NCBI GenBank assembly: GCA_003567685.1
Contig: PWYW01000056.1
Span: 1-64,000 of the forward strand
Direction of reading: 5' to 3'
DNA: 64,000 nt
Source: Gammaproteobacteria bacterium
GTDB lineage: Bacteria > Pseudomonadota > Gammaproteobacteria > Xanthomonadales > Wenzhouxiangellaceae
In this document: positions 25,793 through 33,661 of the stretch, in pieces
How positions within the stretch are numbered: the stretch's first letter is position 1
Layout of the letters: each line of letters opens with the position of its first letter
Notes under the pieces: generated by a model
Databases searched by the model: none
The model's input: only the letters and a program-made list of their open reading frames with translations
Told to the model about the DNA's origin: nothing
Translations under genes and position numbers: made by a program

Positions 25793-27046
25793 ATGACCGA
25801 GCCCACCGCACCGCCGCCGCAGGGTGATCCACCACAACCCTATGAATCCAGTCGCTACGGCGCGCTGGTACTCAACTTGGGGCGAGCGCTATTGCATGTG
25901 GGCTCGCCGGCTCATCGGCTGGAGTCGGCCATGCAGATCATGGCCGACCGGCTTGGGCTGCGCGCCGAATTCTTTTCCACGCCGACCGCCCTGGTTGTCT
26001 CGCTGGGTGACGGCTCGAAACAGCAAACCTTTCTGGCCCGCTCGGACCCCGGCAGTGCCAACCTGTCGAAACTGGCCGATTTGACCGACGTGATGGACGA
26101 ACTGGCCGCAGGCACGATTGATCCCGAGGAGGCCGATGAACGCGTCCGTGCCATCGACGCGGCCCCGGCACGCTATGGTCCCGGCCTGGAGCTGCTGGGC
26201 TTCGTGGCCCTGGCGCTCGGCGTATCGCACCTGATTGGCGGTGGCCTGAGAGAAACCCTGCTGGCGGGTGTGCTTGGCGTCATCACCGGGCTCACCGTTC
26301 TGTGGCTGCGCCGGCATGCCGACCAATCGCGATTGATTACGCCCATTGCGGCCGCGGTGATCAGTTTTGCAGGCACGCTGTGGTGCGGTTTTGATCCGCA
26401 GACTGCCCTGATGCCTGCTGTCATTGCCGCCATGGTCGCTTTGCTACCGGGCATGGACATGACCACGGCCAGCCGAGAACTGGCGACTGGCCACCTTGTA
26501 TCCGGCGCATCGCGAATGGCCTTCGCGATGATGGTTTTCGCGCTGCTGGCCTTTGGCCTGGTTACGGGAAGCGTACTCGGTCAGGCCCTGATCGGATCGG
26601 TGGAGGCCGTCAATCCGTCACCCAGGCCCGACTGGTTACCGCCCATTTCGGTTGTCGTCGCCTCACTCGGCTTGATGCTGCTGAATCAGGCGCAACAACG
26701 CGATTGGATCTGGATACTCTTCGCCTGCGTGGTTGCCTGGGCTGGAGCCAGCCTGGGAAGTTGGCTGGGTGCCCCCGTGATTGGCGCGTTCATTGGCGCG
26801 CTGGCCGTTGGCCTCACCGGCAACCTGTTCGTTCACTTCACCGGACGACCCGGCTCGATCCTGCACATTCCAGGCCTGATTCTGCTGGTCCCGGGCTCAA
26901 TCGGCCTGCGTTCGCTGACCGCCCTGCTGGGCGATGACGTTCTGTCCGGCATCGAAACCGCCATGCTGGCCGGAATCATTGCGGTGGCGCTGGCGACCGG
27001 CATGATCCTGGCCAGCATCCTGATGCCGCCGAAAAACAAGCTGTGA
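25793..27046 (+). CDS. ThrE-type threonine/serine exporter
   Basis: 417 residues with about ten hydrophobic spans. The N-terminal half has the DUF1212-type soluble segment and YGALVLNLGRALLHVGSPAHRLESAM, and the C-terminal half is a DUF3815-like unit, giving the fused single-chain ThrE architecture. Family members export Thr/Ser from the cytoplasm by proton exchange. It lies 64 nt after nudC. A purine-rich repeat follows right after the stop. Confidence 0.82.
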   Translation: MTEPTAPPPQGDPPQPYESSRYGALVLNLGRALLHVGSPAHRLESAMQIMADRLGLRAEFFSTPTALVVSLGDGSKQQTFLARSDPGSANLSKLADLTDVMDELAAGTIDPEEADERVRAIDAAPARYGPGLELLGFVALALGVSHLIGGGLRETLLAGVLGVITGLTVLWLRRHADQSRLITPIAAAVISFAGTLWCGFDPQTALMPAVIAAMVALLPGMDMTTASRELATGHLVSGASRMAFAMMVFALLAFGLVTGSVLGQALIGSVEAVNPSPRPDWLPPISVVVASLGLMLLNQAQQRDWIWILFACVVAWAGASLGSWLGAPVIGAFIGALAVGLTGNLFVHFTGRPGSILHIPGLILLVPGSIGLRSLTALLGDDVLSGIETAMLAGIIAVALATGMILASILMPPKNKL

Positions 27047-27050
27047 GGCG

Positions 27051-27153
27051 ATGAAAGGTAAAAGGTGAGAGGTAAAATCGCCGGGTGCCGCCTGTCGCTT
27101 CCGGGCGCAGACTGCTAACCTTTTACCTATCACCATTCACCTTTCACCTTTCA
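27051..27153. repeat. Purine-rich inverted repeat (GGTAAAAGGTGA family)
   Basis: AAAGGTAAAAGGTGAGAGGT (27054–27073) pairs loosely with the run CCTTTTACCTATCACC…CACCTTTCACCTTTCA (27119–27153). Both arms are built from ~7 bp units such as GGTGAAA. It lies upstream of the PHA-system gene. Confidence 0.6.
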
Positions 27154-27162
27154 AATTTCACC

Positions 27163-27435
27163 ATGCCCATCGATATCCGCAAAGAACACAACAAGAGCCT
27201 CGAAGAGGCGCAACAAATTGCCGACAACCTGGCCCAGGATCTGGCCGACAAGTTCAGCATCGACTATGGCTGGGAGGGCGATACGCTGGTGTTCCGGCGC
27301 ATGGGTGTGAGTGGCGAGATCGACGTGGACGAGCAGGTCGTTCACGTCAAGGCCCGGCTCGGTTTTTTCCTCTCCTACCTTGAGCCGGCGGTCGAGAAGG
27401 AAATTCATCGTTATCTGGACGAGCATTTTGTTTGA
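27163..27435 (+). CDS. Small polyhydroxyalkanoic acid system family protein
   Basis: 90 residues from ATG 27163; the track start is inside the repeat. The sequence (MPIDIRKEHNKSLEEAQ…, then GVSGEIDVDEQVVHVKARLG and a C-terminal EIHRYLDEHF) matches the PHA_gran_rgn family of small proteins associated with PHA loci. Its biochemical role is unknown. It is bracketed by purine-rich repeats on both sides and precedes the thiolase by about 125 nt. No PHA synthase is in the window. Confidence 0.75.
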   Translation: MPIDIRKEHNKSLEEAQQIADNLAQDLADKFSIDYGWEGDTLVFRRMGVSGEIDVDEQVVHVKARLGFFLSYLEPAVEKEIHRYLDEHFV

Positions 27436-27469
27436 GGCGGTGAAAAGGAAAAGGTAAAAGGTAAATGGT
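27436..27469. repeat. Purine-rich repeat arm after the PHA-system gene
   Basis: GGTGAAAAGGAAAAGGTAAA and continuing units follow the stop directly. This is the complement-type arm of the pyrimidine run just upstream of the same gene, so the gene sits between inverted arms. Confidence 0.6.
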
Positions 27470-27559
27470 CCGGGCGCTCTCGGGTCGTTATCCAAAGGCT
27501 GGGGGCGATCTGCGATAATGGGAAAATAATTTGTCTTCTTCCATGAATCGAGGTGCGCC

Positions 27560-28729
27560 ATGTCCGACTCCGTTGTTATTGTTTCCGCTCGCCGCACGGC
27601 AATTGGCTCTTTCCAGGGGCAGTTCAGCGCTCTGAAGTCGCCGGAGCTGGGCAGCGCGGCCATTCGCGCGGCGGTCAGCGATGCCGGCATCGACGGCTCG
27701 GATGTCACCGAGGTCATCATGGGCTGCGTGCTGCCGGCCGGCGTTGGTCAGGCACCAGCGCGCCAGGCCGCACTCGGCGCGGACCTGCCGGTCAGCGCTC
27801 ACTGCACCACCATCAACAAGGTTTGCGGTTCGGGCATGAAGGCCGTGATGCAGGCCGCCGATGCCATTCGTGCCGGCTCGGCCAAGGTGGTGGTTGCAGG
27901 CGGCATGGAATCGATGACCAAGGCACCCTACCTGGTCGACCGCGGCCTGCGCATGGGCCACGTCCAGGCCACCGACCACATGTTCTTCGATGGCCTGCAG
28001 AACCCCTACGATGGACAACTGATGGGCCCGCTGGGCGAGATGTGCGCCAGCAAATACCACTTCAGCCGCGAAGACCAGGACGCTTTCTCAAAAGCCTCGG
28101 TCGAGCGTGCCAATGCGGCCCTCGCCGAGGGCCGCTTCGAGGCGGAAATCGCGCCGGTCACGATCAAGAGCCGCCGCGGCGAGCAAGTCGTCGCCACCGA
28201 CGAAGAGCCGCCGCGCTGCAACATCGAGAAGATGCCCGGCCTGCGACCAGCCTTTGCCAAGGACGGCACGATTACGGCCGCCAGCTCGTCGAAAATCTCC
28301 GATGGCGCGGCCGCGATGGTGCTGATGAGCGAAGCCGATGCCGAGGCGCACGGCAGCCAGCCGCTGGCCCGCCTGGTTGCCCAGGCCAGCCACGCCCAGG
28401 AGCCCGAGTGGTTCACCACCGCGCCGGTTGGCGCCATGCAAAAAGTGCTCGACCAGGCCGGCTGGAGCGTGGCCGATGTCGACCTGTTCGAAATCAACGA
28501 GGCCTTCGCCGTGGTCACCATGGCCGCGATGAAGGATCTGGACATCCCGCATGACAAGGTCAACGTCAACGGCGGTGCCTGTGCGCTGGGTCACCCGATT
28601 GGTGCCAGCGGGGCTCGCATCCTGGTCACCCTGATCCACGCTCTCAAGGCGCGTGGCCTGAAACGTGGCGTTGCCTCGCTGTGCATCGGCGGCGGCGAAG
28701 CCACGGCCGTGGCCGTCGAACTGCTCTGA
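27560..28729 (+). CDS. Acetyl-CoA C-acyltransferase (thiolase)
   Basis: 389 residues. Thiolase motifs: the nucleophile Cys in NKVCGSGMKAV, INEAFAVVTM, and GGACALGHPIGASGARI with the second active Cys/His region. The length and SARRTAIGSF start fit the acetoacetyl-CoA thiolase (AtoB/PhaA) subgroup, which splits or forms acetoacetyl-CoA. Given the neighbouring HMG-CoA lyase and SDR, a role in the last step of isoleucine/leucine breakdown (or PHB metabolism) is likely. The next gene starts 5 nt after the stop. Confidence 0.92.
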   Translation: MSDSVVIVSARRTAIGSFQGQFSALKSPELGSAAIRAAVSDAGIDGSDVTEVIMGCVLPAGVGQAPARQAALGADLPVSAHCTTINKVCGSGMKAVMQAADAIRAGSAKVVVAGGMESMTKAPYLVDRGLRMGHVQATDHMFFDGLQNPYDGQLMGPLGEMCASKYHFSREDQDAFSKASVERANAALAEGRFEAEIAPVTIKSRRGEQVVATDEEPPRCNIEKMPGLRPAFAKDGTITAASSSKISDGAAAMVLMSEADAEAHGSQPLARLVAQASHAQEPEWFTTAPVGAMQKVLDQAGWSVADVDLFEINEAFAVVTMAAMKDLDIPHDKVNVNGGACALGHPIGASGARILVTLIHALKARGLKRGVASLCIGGGEATAVAVELL

Positions 28730-28734
28730 CCGTC

Positions 28735-29631
28735 ATGTCGTCAGACCGGGTCAGGATTGTTGAGGTTGGCCCGCGGGACGGCCTGCAGAACGAACCCTAT
28801 ACCATCCCGACGCCGGTCAAGATCGAACTGATCGACCGGCTGTCGGCGACGGGCTTGAGCGTAGTGGAGGCGACCAGCTTTGTTGCCGCCCCGGCCATTC
28901 CACAGCTGGCCGATGCCGAGGATGTCTTCACGGGCATCAAGCCCCTGGACGAGGTTCAGTACCCCGTGCTGGTGCCCAACATCAAGGGCTACCTGCGCGC
29001 CCGTCAGGTTGGTGCCAGTCACATTGCGGTGTTCACCGCCGCCTCCGAGGCCTTCAACCGGCGCAACATCAACTGCTCGATCGCCGAATCGCTGGAGCGC
29101 TTTGCGCCGGTGATGGAAGCGGCCACTGCCGACGGCGTCACCGTGCGCGGCTACGTGTCGACGGTGCTGGGCTGTCCTTACCAGGGCGAGGTTGACGTGG
29201 CCGAGGTGGTGCGCGTGGCCCGGGCCCTGTTCGAGGCCGGCTGCGCGGAAATCTCCCTGGGCGACACGATTGGTGTCGGCACGCCGCGCAAGGCCCGGCA
29301 GATGCTTGAAGCCGTGGCTGAGGTCATCCCGATGGACCGGCTGGCCGTGCATTTCCACGATACCTACGGCCAGGCATTGTCAAACATCTACGCCTGCATG
29401 GAGGCCGGCGTACGAGTAATTGACAGCTCGGTGGCCGGCCTGGGTGGTTGCCCCTACGCGCGCGGCGCCACCGGCAACGTAGCGACCGAAGACGTGCTGT
29501 ACATGCTCAACGGGCTGGGCGTGGAAACCGGCGTTGACCTGGAAGCCATGGCCCGCGTCGGCGACTGGATAGCCGGCGAACTCGGCCGCCCCCGCTCCCG
29601 CACCGGCCAGGCCCTGCTCAAACGAAGCTGA
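28735..29631 (+). CDS. mvaB: Hydroxymethylglutaryl-CoA lyase
   Basis: 298 residues from ATG 28735, just after the thiolase stop. It cleaves HMG-CoA to acetoacetate and acetyl-CoA, the last leucine-degradation step. Motifs: VEVGPRDGLQNE, EATSFVAAPAIPQLADAE, and the signature SVAGLGGCPYARGATGN with the active-site Cys. With acetoacetyl-CoA synthetase (34.7 kb) and the upstream thiolase it can carry acetoacetate to acetyl-CoA. The other leucine-degradation genes (MCC, IVD) are not in the window. A repeat arm begins 9 nt past its stop. Confidence 0.93.
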   Translation: MSSDRVRIVEVGPRDGLQNEPYTIPTPVKIELIDRLSATGLSVVEATSFVAAPAIPQLADAEDVFTGIKPLDEVQYPVLVPNIKGYLRARQVGASHIAVFTAASEAFNRRNINCSIAESLERFAPVMEAATADGVTVRGYVSTVLGCPYQGEVDVAEVVRVARALFEAGCAEISLGDTIGVGTPRKARQMLEAVAEVIPMDRLAVHFHDTYGQALSNIYACMEAGVRVIDSSVAGLGGCPYARGATGNVATEDVLYMLNGLGVETGVDLEAMARVGDWIAGELGRPRSRTGQALLKRS

Positions 29632-29639
29632 ACAAGCGG

Positions 29640-29674
29640 CTAACCGCAAAGACGCAAAGGGCGCCAAGAAAAGG
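29640..29674. repeat. Left inverted repeat flanking the GxxExxY gene
   Basis: The arm begins CTAACCGCAAAGACGC and matches the reverse complement of 30081–30115 at 31 of 35 positions. It starts 9 nt after the mvaB stop and ends 9 nt before the next ATG. Confidence 0.8.
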
Positions 29675-29683
29675 CTTTCAAGA

Positions 29684-30079
29684 ATGGCGGATGATTCACG
29701 ATTAAGCTCGGAAAGAACGGCCGCCGATCTGGTTGACAGTGCCGTCAAAGTGCACCGGGCGCTCGGTCCGGGACTGCTCGAATCTGCTTACCAGGGCTGC
29801 CTGGCTCACGAAATGACCGAGCGAGGCTACTCGGTTCAAACCGAGATAATCCTTCCGGTCGACTATGAAGGCATCCAGATTGACCGGGGATACCGAATTG
29901 ATATGTTGGTCAACGATCACCTGATCGTCGAAAACAAATCGGTTTCTGCTCTGACAGATGTGCATAAAGCACAGGTTATTACGTACCTCAAGCTCTCAGG
30001 CCTTCAACTTGGATTTTTGATCAACTGGAACGTTACTTTAATCAAACACGGAATCCAGCGAGTCGCGAACGCTCTTTAA
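29684..30079 (+). CDS. GxxExxY family protein (predicted PD-(D/E)XK nuclease fold)
   Basis: 131 residues. It carries the name-giving GPGLLESAY motif (G-x2-E-x2-Y). A nuclease-type core follows: YRIDMLVNDHLIVENKSV, with an acidic residue then E-N-K spaced like PD-(D/E)XK enzymes, and AQVITYLKLSG with a Q-x3-Y helix. Function of the family is unknown; nuclease activity is a fold-level inference. It interrupts a catabolic operon and is enclosed by near-identical inverted repeats. The last bases fall just short of the right arm. Composition is less GC-rich than its neighbours, suggesting later arrival. Confidence 0.88.
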   Translation: MADDSRLSSERTAADLVDSAVKVHRALGPGLLESAYQGCLAHEMTERGYSVQTEIILPVDYEGIQIDRGYRIDMLVNDHLIVENKSVSALTDVHKAQVITYLKLSGLQLGFLINWNVTLIKHGIQRVANAL

Positions 30080-30080
30080 T

Positions 30081-30115
30081 ACTTTCCTTTGCGCCCTTCG
30101 CGTCTTTGCGGTTAG
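30081..30115. repeat. Right inverted repeat flanking the GxxExxY gene
   Basis: Ends CGTCTTTGCGGTTAG; its reverse complement matches the left arm 31/35. It lies 1 nt after the GxxExxY stop. A 9 bp direct repeat, CTTTCAAGA, occurs at 29675–29683 (just inside the left arm) and 30121–30129 (just outside the right arm). Confidence 0.8.
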
Positions 30116-30140
30116 TGAATCTTTCAAGAGGAATAGTCAA

Positions 30141-30911
30141 ATGGAATTGAACGAGATCAAGGCAGTGGTGACCGGCGGGGTGTCGGGGTTGGGTTTTGCG
30201 GTGGCGCAACGGTTTGTTGCCGATGGCGGCAAGGTGGCGTTGCTGGATGTCAACGAAGACAAGGCGGCCGATGCCGTGGCCGCGCTGGGTGATGCCAACG
30301 CGAGGTTCTTCAGGGTCGATGTCACCAGTGAGGCCGACGTGGTTCGGGTGCTGGGCGAGGCCCGCGACTGGATGGGCGGCATTACCGTGGCCATGAACTG
30401 CGCCGGCATTCTCGGTGCGGGCCGGGTGCTCGGGCGTGAAGCGCCGATGCCGCTGGAAACCTTTTCAAAAACCGTGATGGTCAACCTGGTTGGCAGCTTC
30501 AACGTGGCCAAGGCCGCAGCCGACCTGATGCAACACAACGAGCCCAACGCCGACAACGAGCGTGGTGTCATCATCAATACGGCCTCGGTGGCCGCATTCG
30601 AAGGCCAGATCGGCCAGGCCGCCTACTCGGCCTCCAAGGGCGGTGTGGTCGGCATGACGCTGCCGATGGCCCGTGAGTTCACTCGTATTGGCGTTCGCGT
30701 CATGACCATTGCCCCGGGCGTGTTCCACACGCCGATGGTCGACATCATGCCCGAGCCGGTGCAAAAGGCCCTGGGCGAGTCGATCCCTTTCCCCAAGCGC
30801 CTGGGCAAGAGCGAAGAGTTTGCCGCGCTGGCCGCCCACATCATCGAAAACGCCTATTTCAACGGCACCACCATCCGGCTTGATGGCGCGGTGCGCCTGG
30901 AGCCGAAATAA
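30141..30911 (+). CDS. SDR-family 3-hydroxyacyl-CoA dehydrogenase (HSD10-like)
   Basis: 256 residues. The NAD-binding motif is TGGVSGLGFAVA, followed by LLDVNED and DVTSEADV. The catalytic pair lies in AYSASKGGVVGM (Tyr-x3-Lys). The long insert after NCAGILGAGRVLGREAPMPLE and the C-terminal PFPKRLGKSEEFA match the type II 3-hydroxyacyl-CoA dehydrogenase group (human HSD17B10), which oxidises 2-methyl-3-hydroxybutyryl-CoA in isoleucine degradation. The adjacent thiolase fits that pathway. It was probably cotranscribed with mvaB before the GxxExxY cassette arrived. Its stop overlaps the next ATG by one base. Confidence 0.87.
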   Translation: MELNEIKAVVTGGVSGLGFAVAQRFVADGGKVALLDVNEDKAADAVAALGDANARFFRVDVTSEADVVRVLGEARDWMGGITVAMNCAGILGAGRVLGREAPMPLETFSKTVMVNLVGSFNVAKAAADLMQHNEPNADNERGVIINTASVAAFEGQIGQAAYSASKGGVVGMTLPMAREFTRIGVRVMTIAPGVFHTPMVDIMPEPVQKALGESIPFPKRLGKSEEFAALAAHIIENAYFNGTTIRLDGAVRLEPK

Positions 30912-31315
30912 TGGAAACCTTTGCGGCACTGGAAGCCCACGTCAAGGCCCACCATGACGTGGTTCACGACGAGCCCTTCATGCTCGGGCTGGAGGTGCCG
31001 GTGGGCAAGGATCGCCACCAGAGCGTGTTCCTGGCCGAGCTCAAGGGCAGCGACGGCAAGCGATTCCTGCGCGTGGAAACCACCGTTGCACCGCTGGCCA
31101 ACCATGACCCGGAGAAGTGCCTCCGGGTCAACCTGATGCTGAGAACCGGCTACCTGGCCGTGGGTGACATGGAGGGCGTGGCGTTCCTCAAGCTGTGCGA
31201 GAACATGCTCTACAACAACCTGACCACCGACGCGCTGGACTACATCATCCGCCACATCGCCGAGTTGGGCGACAAGATCGAAGAGACCCTGAACAAAGGC
31301 GGCGACTGGTTCTAA
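30911..31315 (+). CDS. Small acidic protein translationally coupled to the SDR gene
   Basis: 134 residues, no signal peptide or membrane span. It starts at TAATG, sharing a base with the SDR stop, so expression is tied to that enzyme. The pattern of alternating strands and helices (HQSVFLAELKG, FLRVETTVAPL, CLRVNLMLRTGYLAVGDMEG, and a C-terminal helix IIRHIAELGDKIEETL) resembles the YbjN/CesT class I chaperone-like fold, an impression only. I cannot assign a function. The C-terminal helix and coupling suggest a partner or accessory protein. Confidence 0.65.
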   Translation: METFAALEAHVKAHHDVVHDEPFMLGLEVPVGKDRHQSVFLAELKGSDGKRFLRVETTVAPLANHDPEKCLRVNLMLRTGYLAVGDMEGVAFLKLCENMLYNNLTTDALDYIIRHIAELGDKIEETLNKGGDWF

Positions 31316-31329
31316 GGCGAAAAGAAGGA

Positions 31330-31398
31330 CTAACCGCGAAGGCGCAAAGAACGCAAAGAAAGGTTTTTCCTTGGCGCTCTTCGCGTCTTCGCGGTTAG
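31330..31398. repeat. Compact palindrome of the CGCAAAGACGC repeat family
   Basis: The left arm CTAACCGCGAAGGCGC… (31330–31363) and right arm ending CGCGTCTTCGCGGTTAG (31369–31398) match at about 26 of 30 positions around a very short loop. The outer ends are the same as those flanking the GxxExxY gene. It sits between two convergent genes. Confidence 0.8.
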
Positions 31399-31411
31399 TG
31401 CTTTTCTGATC

Positions 31412-32233
31412 TTACTTTTCGTTGAAAACGTGGATGTCGCGCTGCGGGAACGGAATCGAGCAGCCGGCGTCTTCCAGCGCCACTTTCAGCTGTTCGAGCA
31501 GCTCGCCACGTACCGGCCAGAAATCGCTGGCGTTGACCCAGGGCCTGACGGCAAAATCGACGCTTGAGTCACCAAGCTCCATCACCATAATGGTCGGTTC
31601 CGGATCATCCAGCACTTTTTCGTGTGCCTTGAGCACTTTCTCGATAGTGGCACGGGCAAGCTTCAGGTCATCGTCGTAATGCACGCCAATGATCAGGTCA
31701 ACGCGTCGAGTATCGTAGGCCGAATAGTTGGTAATGGGATTAGACGTGATTGAGCTGTTGGGGACAACCACGTGCCGGTTGTCCGGGGTTTTCAGTTCCG
31801 TCTGGAAAATCCCCACTTTCTGGACCACGCCGGACACGCCCCCCGCCTCGACAAAGTTGCCGCGGGTAAAGGGGTGAAACGCAATGATCATGATGCCTGA
31901 GGCAAAATTGCTGAGCGAGCTCTGCAGGGCAAGTCCAACCGCCAGAGCCAAACCACCCAACACCGCCACCAGCGGGGCAATCTGCACGCCCAGTGAACCG
32001 ACAGCAACCAGGACGACTGTCACCAGCAGCACACTGTAGAGAATATTGCCGACGAAATTGACCAGCAGCTCGTCCATTTCCCGTCGCTTCATCTGGCCAC
32101 GCATCAGGCGAACGATCGCCTTGGCAACCCAGCGGCCAATGATGAAAATCAGAATGGCGGCGATTAGCTGCCAGCTTAGGGCCAACAACGCCAAAGGATC
32201 GATATCGCCCAGTCGTTCAGTCAATGCGTCCAT
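31412..32233 (-). CDS. mscS: Small-conductance mechanosensitive channel (MscS family)
   Basis: 273 residues. Three N-terminal membrane spans lead to the pore helix (GLALAVGLALQSSLSNFASGIMI in two parts), then the MscS beta domain (GNFVEAGGVSGVVQKVGIFQTEL and VVPNSSI) and the C-terminal alpha/beta domain. It opens under membrane tension to release solutes during osmotic downshock. The ribosome-binding site AAGGAAAAC is clear. An AT-rich inverted repeat (ATTAAT … ATTAAT, 32247–32267) lies just upstream of it and may be the promoter or operator. Confidence 0.92.
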   Translation of the reverse strand: MDALTERLGDIDPLALLALSWQLIAAILIFIIGRWVAKAIVRLMRGQMKRREMDELLVNFVGNILYSVLLVTVVLVAVGSLGVQIAPLVAVLGGLALAVGLALQSSLSNFASGIMIIAFHPFTRGNFVEAGGVSGVVQKVGIFQTELKTPDNRHVVVPNSSITSNPITNYSAYDTRRVDLIIGVHYDDDLKLARATIEKVLKAHEKVLDDPEPTIMVMELGDSSVDFAVRPWVNASDFWPVRGELLEQLKVALEDAGCSIPFPQRDIHVFNEK

Positions 32234-32246
32234 GTTGTTTTCCTTT

Positions 32247-32267
32247 ATTAATCAGTAATCAATTAAT
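32247..32267. promoter_or_regulatory. AT-rich inverted repeat upstream of mscS
   Basis: Two ATTAAT half-sites are separated by 9 nt in an otherwise GC-rich region, immediately before the mscS ribosome-binding site. It may be an operator or merely an AT-rich promoter element. Confidence 0.3.
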
Positions 32268-32315
32268 GCGCCAGAACAGCACGCGGATAGTCCGTTGCCG
32301 AAGCGACATCGGTGA

Positions 32316-33119
32316 TCAATCCTCACCACGATAAGACTTGATGATATACCCGCCGGATTTTTCATCATGCTGAAGCATGAGGAAGCCGTGGGTCTGTGCC
32401 TCCTGTAGCAAGTGATTGAAGTTCTTGAAGCCGTGGTAGCTTTCCGAGAAACCCGGCTTGCGACGTTTAAGCGCCTGCTTGACCATGGATCCCCACACCT
32501 TTTCCTCGGCATCGCGGTCCTCGAACAAGGCCTCAGTCGTTTCCAGTACCAATTCGAAGGCTTCCTGGGCCTTGTCGTCCACGGCTTTTGCTGCGGTCTT
32601 CTTGGCCGACTTTTTCCTGGTCGCCTTCTTGCCTCGGCCTTCAGCCTTTTTCCTCTGATTGCGAATCAAATCGTCATAGAAGATGAATTCGTCGCAATTG
32701 GCCATCAGCAGGTCCGAGGTCGAGCTTTTGACCCCGACGCCGATGACCGTCTTGTTGTTCTCGCGAAGCTTCGAGACCAGCGGCGAAAAATCCGAATCGC
32801 CGGAGATGATCACAAAGGTATCCACGTGCCCCTTGGTGTAGCAAAGGTCCAGCGCATCCACCACCATCCGGATATCGGCCGAGTTCTTGCCCGACTGACG
32901 GACGTGCGGAATGTCGATCAGCTCGAAAGCCGCCTCATGCATGGCTGCCTTGAAGTCGCGGTAGCGCCCCCAATCGCAGTAGGCCTTGCGCACCACGATA
33001 TTGCCCTTGAGCAGCAATCGCTCGAGGACTTTCTGGATATCGAAGGCATCAAAGCGTGCATCCCGCACGCCAAGCGCAACGTTCTCGAAGTCGCAGAAGA
33101 TGGCCAGGTTTCGGGTCAT
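32316..33119 (-). CDS. NYN-domain (LabA/DUF88) RNase-like protein with C-terminal OST-HTH/LOTUS domain
   Basis: 267 residues. The PIN-like NYN domain (residues 1–150) keeps the acidic cluster: Asp10 in IFCDFENV, Asp82 in SADIRMVVD, and Asp108/Asp110 in SGDSDFSPLV. These usually bind metal for RNA cleavage. A Lys/Arg/Ala-rich linker (about 155–180) precedes a C-terminal LOTUS-like winged helix (about 185–262; FSESYHGFKNFNHLLQEA, then GGYIIKS), which binds RNA. The predicted role is RNA processing or decay. Targets are unknown. It is followed by mscS and preceded by an esterase gene on the same strand. Confidence 0.85.
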   Translation of the reverse strand: MTRNLAIFCDFENVALGVRDARFDAFDIQKVLERLLLKGNIVVRKAYCDWGRYRDFKAAMHEAAFELIDIPHVRQSGKNSADIRMVVDALDLCYTKGHVDTFVIISGDSDFSPLVSKLRENNKTVIGVGVKSSTSDLLMANCDEFIFYDDLIRNQRKKAEGRGKKATRKKSAKKTAAKAVDDKAQEAFELVLETTEALFEDRDAEEKVWGSMVKQALKRRKPGFSESYHGFKNFNHLLQEAQTHGFLMLQHDEKSGGYIIKSYRGED

Positions 33120-33139
33120 GAAGGCATTCTCGGCAAACG

Positions 33140-33661
33140 TCAGAGCGCCTGGCGAACGGCGCGAAGGAAGGTCTGGAGCAGGCCGGCGATCGTGGGTATC
33201 GAGGCGTGCAGGCTATGGTCGTCGGGCAGCAGATGCAGTGACGCACCAAGCGCACGAGCGAACTTGACACTGCCCTCGGGAGGAACGATGTCGTCCTGCC
33301 AGCCATGAACCACGCAAAGCTGCCCGGTAAGGGGCTGGTAAGCCTCCCGGATAACGCCGCCCGGCACGCGGTCTTCCATGAATAGCGCCGGCGCCATCAG
33401 GAACAAGCCCGCCACTGGCATTTTCTCTGCCGCCGCCAGGGAAACCAGCCCACCGAGCGAGGAACCAACCAGCACGGATGGCTTGGCGTTGGCCGACAGT
33501 CGGGATTCCAGGTGGGCGACCCGACCGTGCGGATCGTCCTGCCAGGGGCGATAGTCCGGCGCTTCGACCTTCCAGCCCTCGTCGAGGGCCAGGGGTGTGA
33601 GCCGGCGAATCTTCTCAGAGCTAGGGCTGGAGAGATGACCGTGACTGAAAATGACCCGCAT
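33140..33661 (-). CDS. Small alpha/beta-fold esterase (YqiA/YcfP-like)
   Basis: 173 residues. It has a short alpha/beta-hydrolase core: SHGHLSSPSSEK near the oxyanion region, nucleophile elbow VGSSLGGLVSLAAA, then HGWQDDIVPPE for the acid and DDHSLH for the His. The size and layout fit the YqiA/UPF0227-like small esterases. The substrate is unknown. It overlaps the upstream lipoprotein gene by one base and precedes the NYN gene by 20 nt, so the three may be one transcript. Confidence 0.8.
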   Translation of the reverse strand: MRVIFSHGHLSSPSSEKIRRLTPLALDEGWKVEAPDYRPWQDDPHGRVAHLESRLSANAKPSVLVGSSLGGLVSLAAAEKMPVAGLFLMAPALFMEDRVPGGVIREAYQPLTGQLCVVHGWQDDIVPPEGSVKFARALGASLHLLPDDHSLHASIPTIAGLLQTFLRAVRQAL

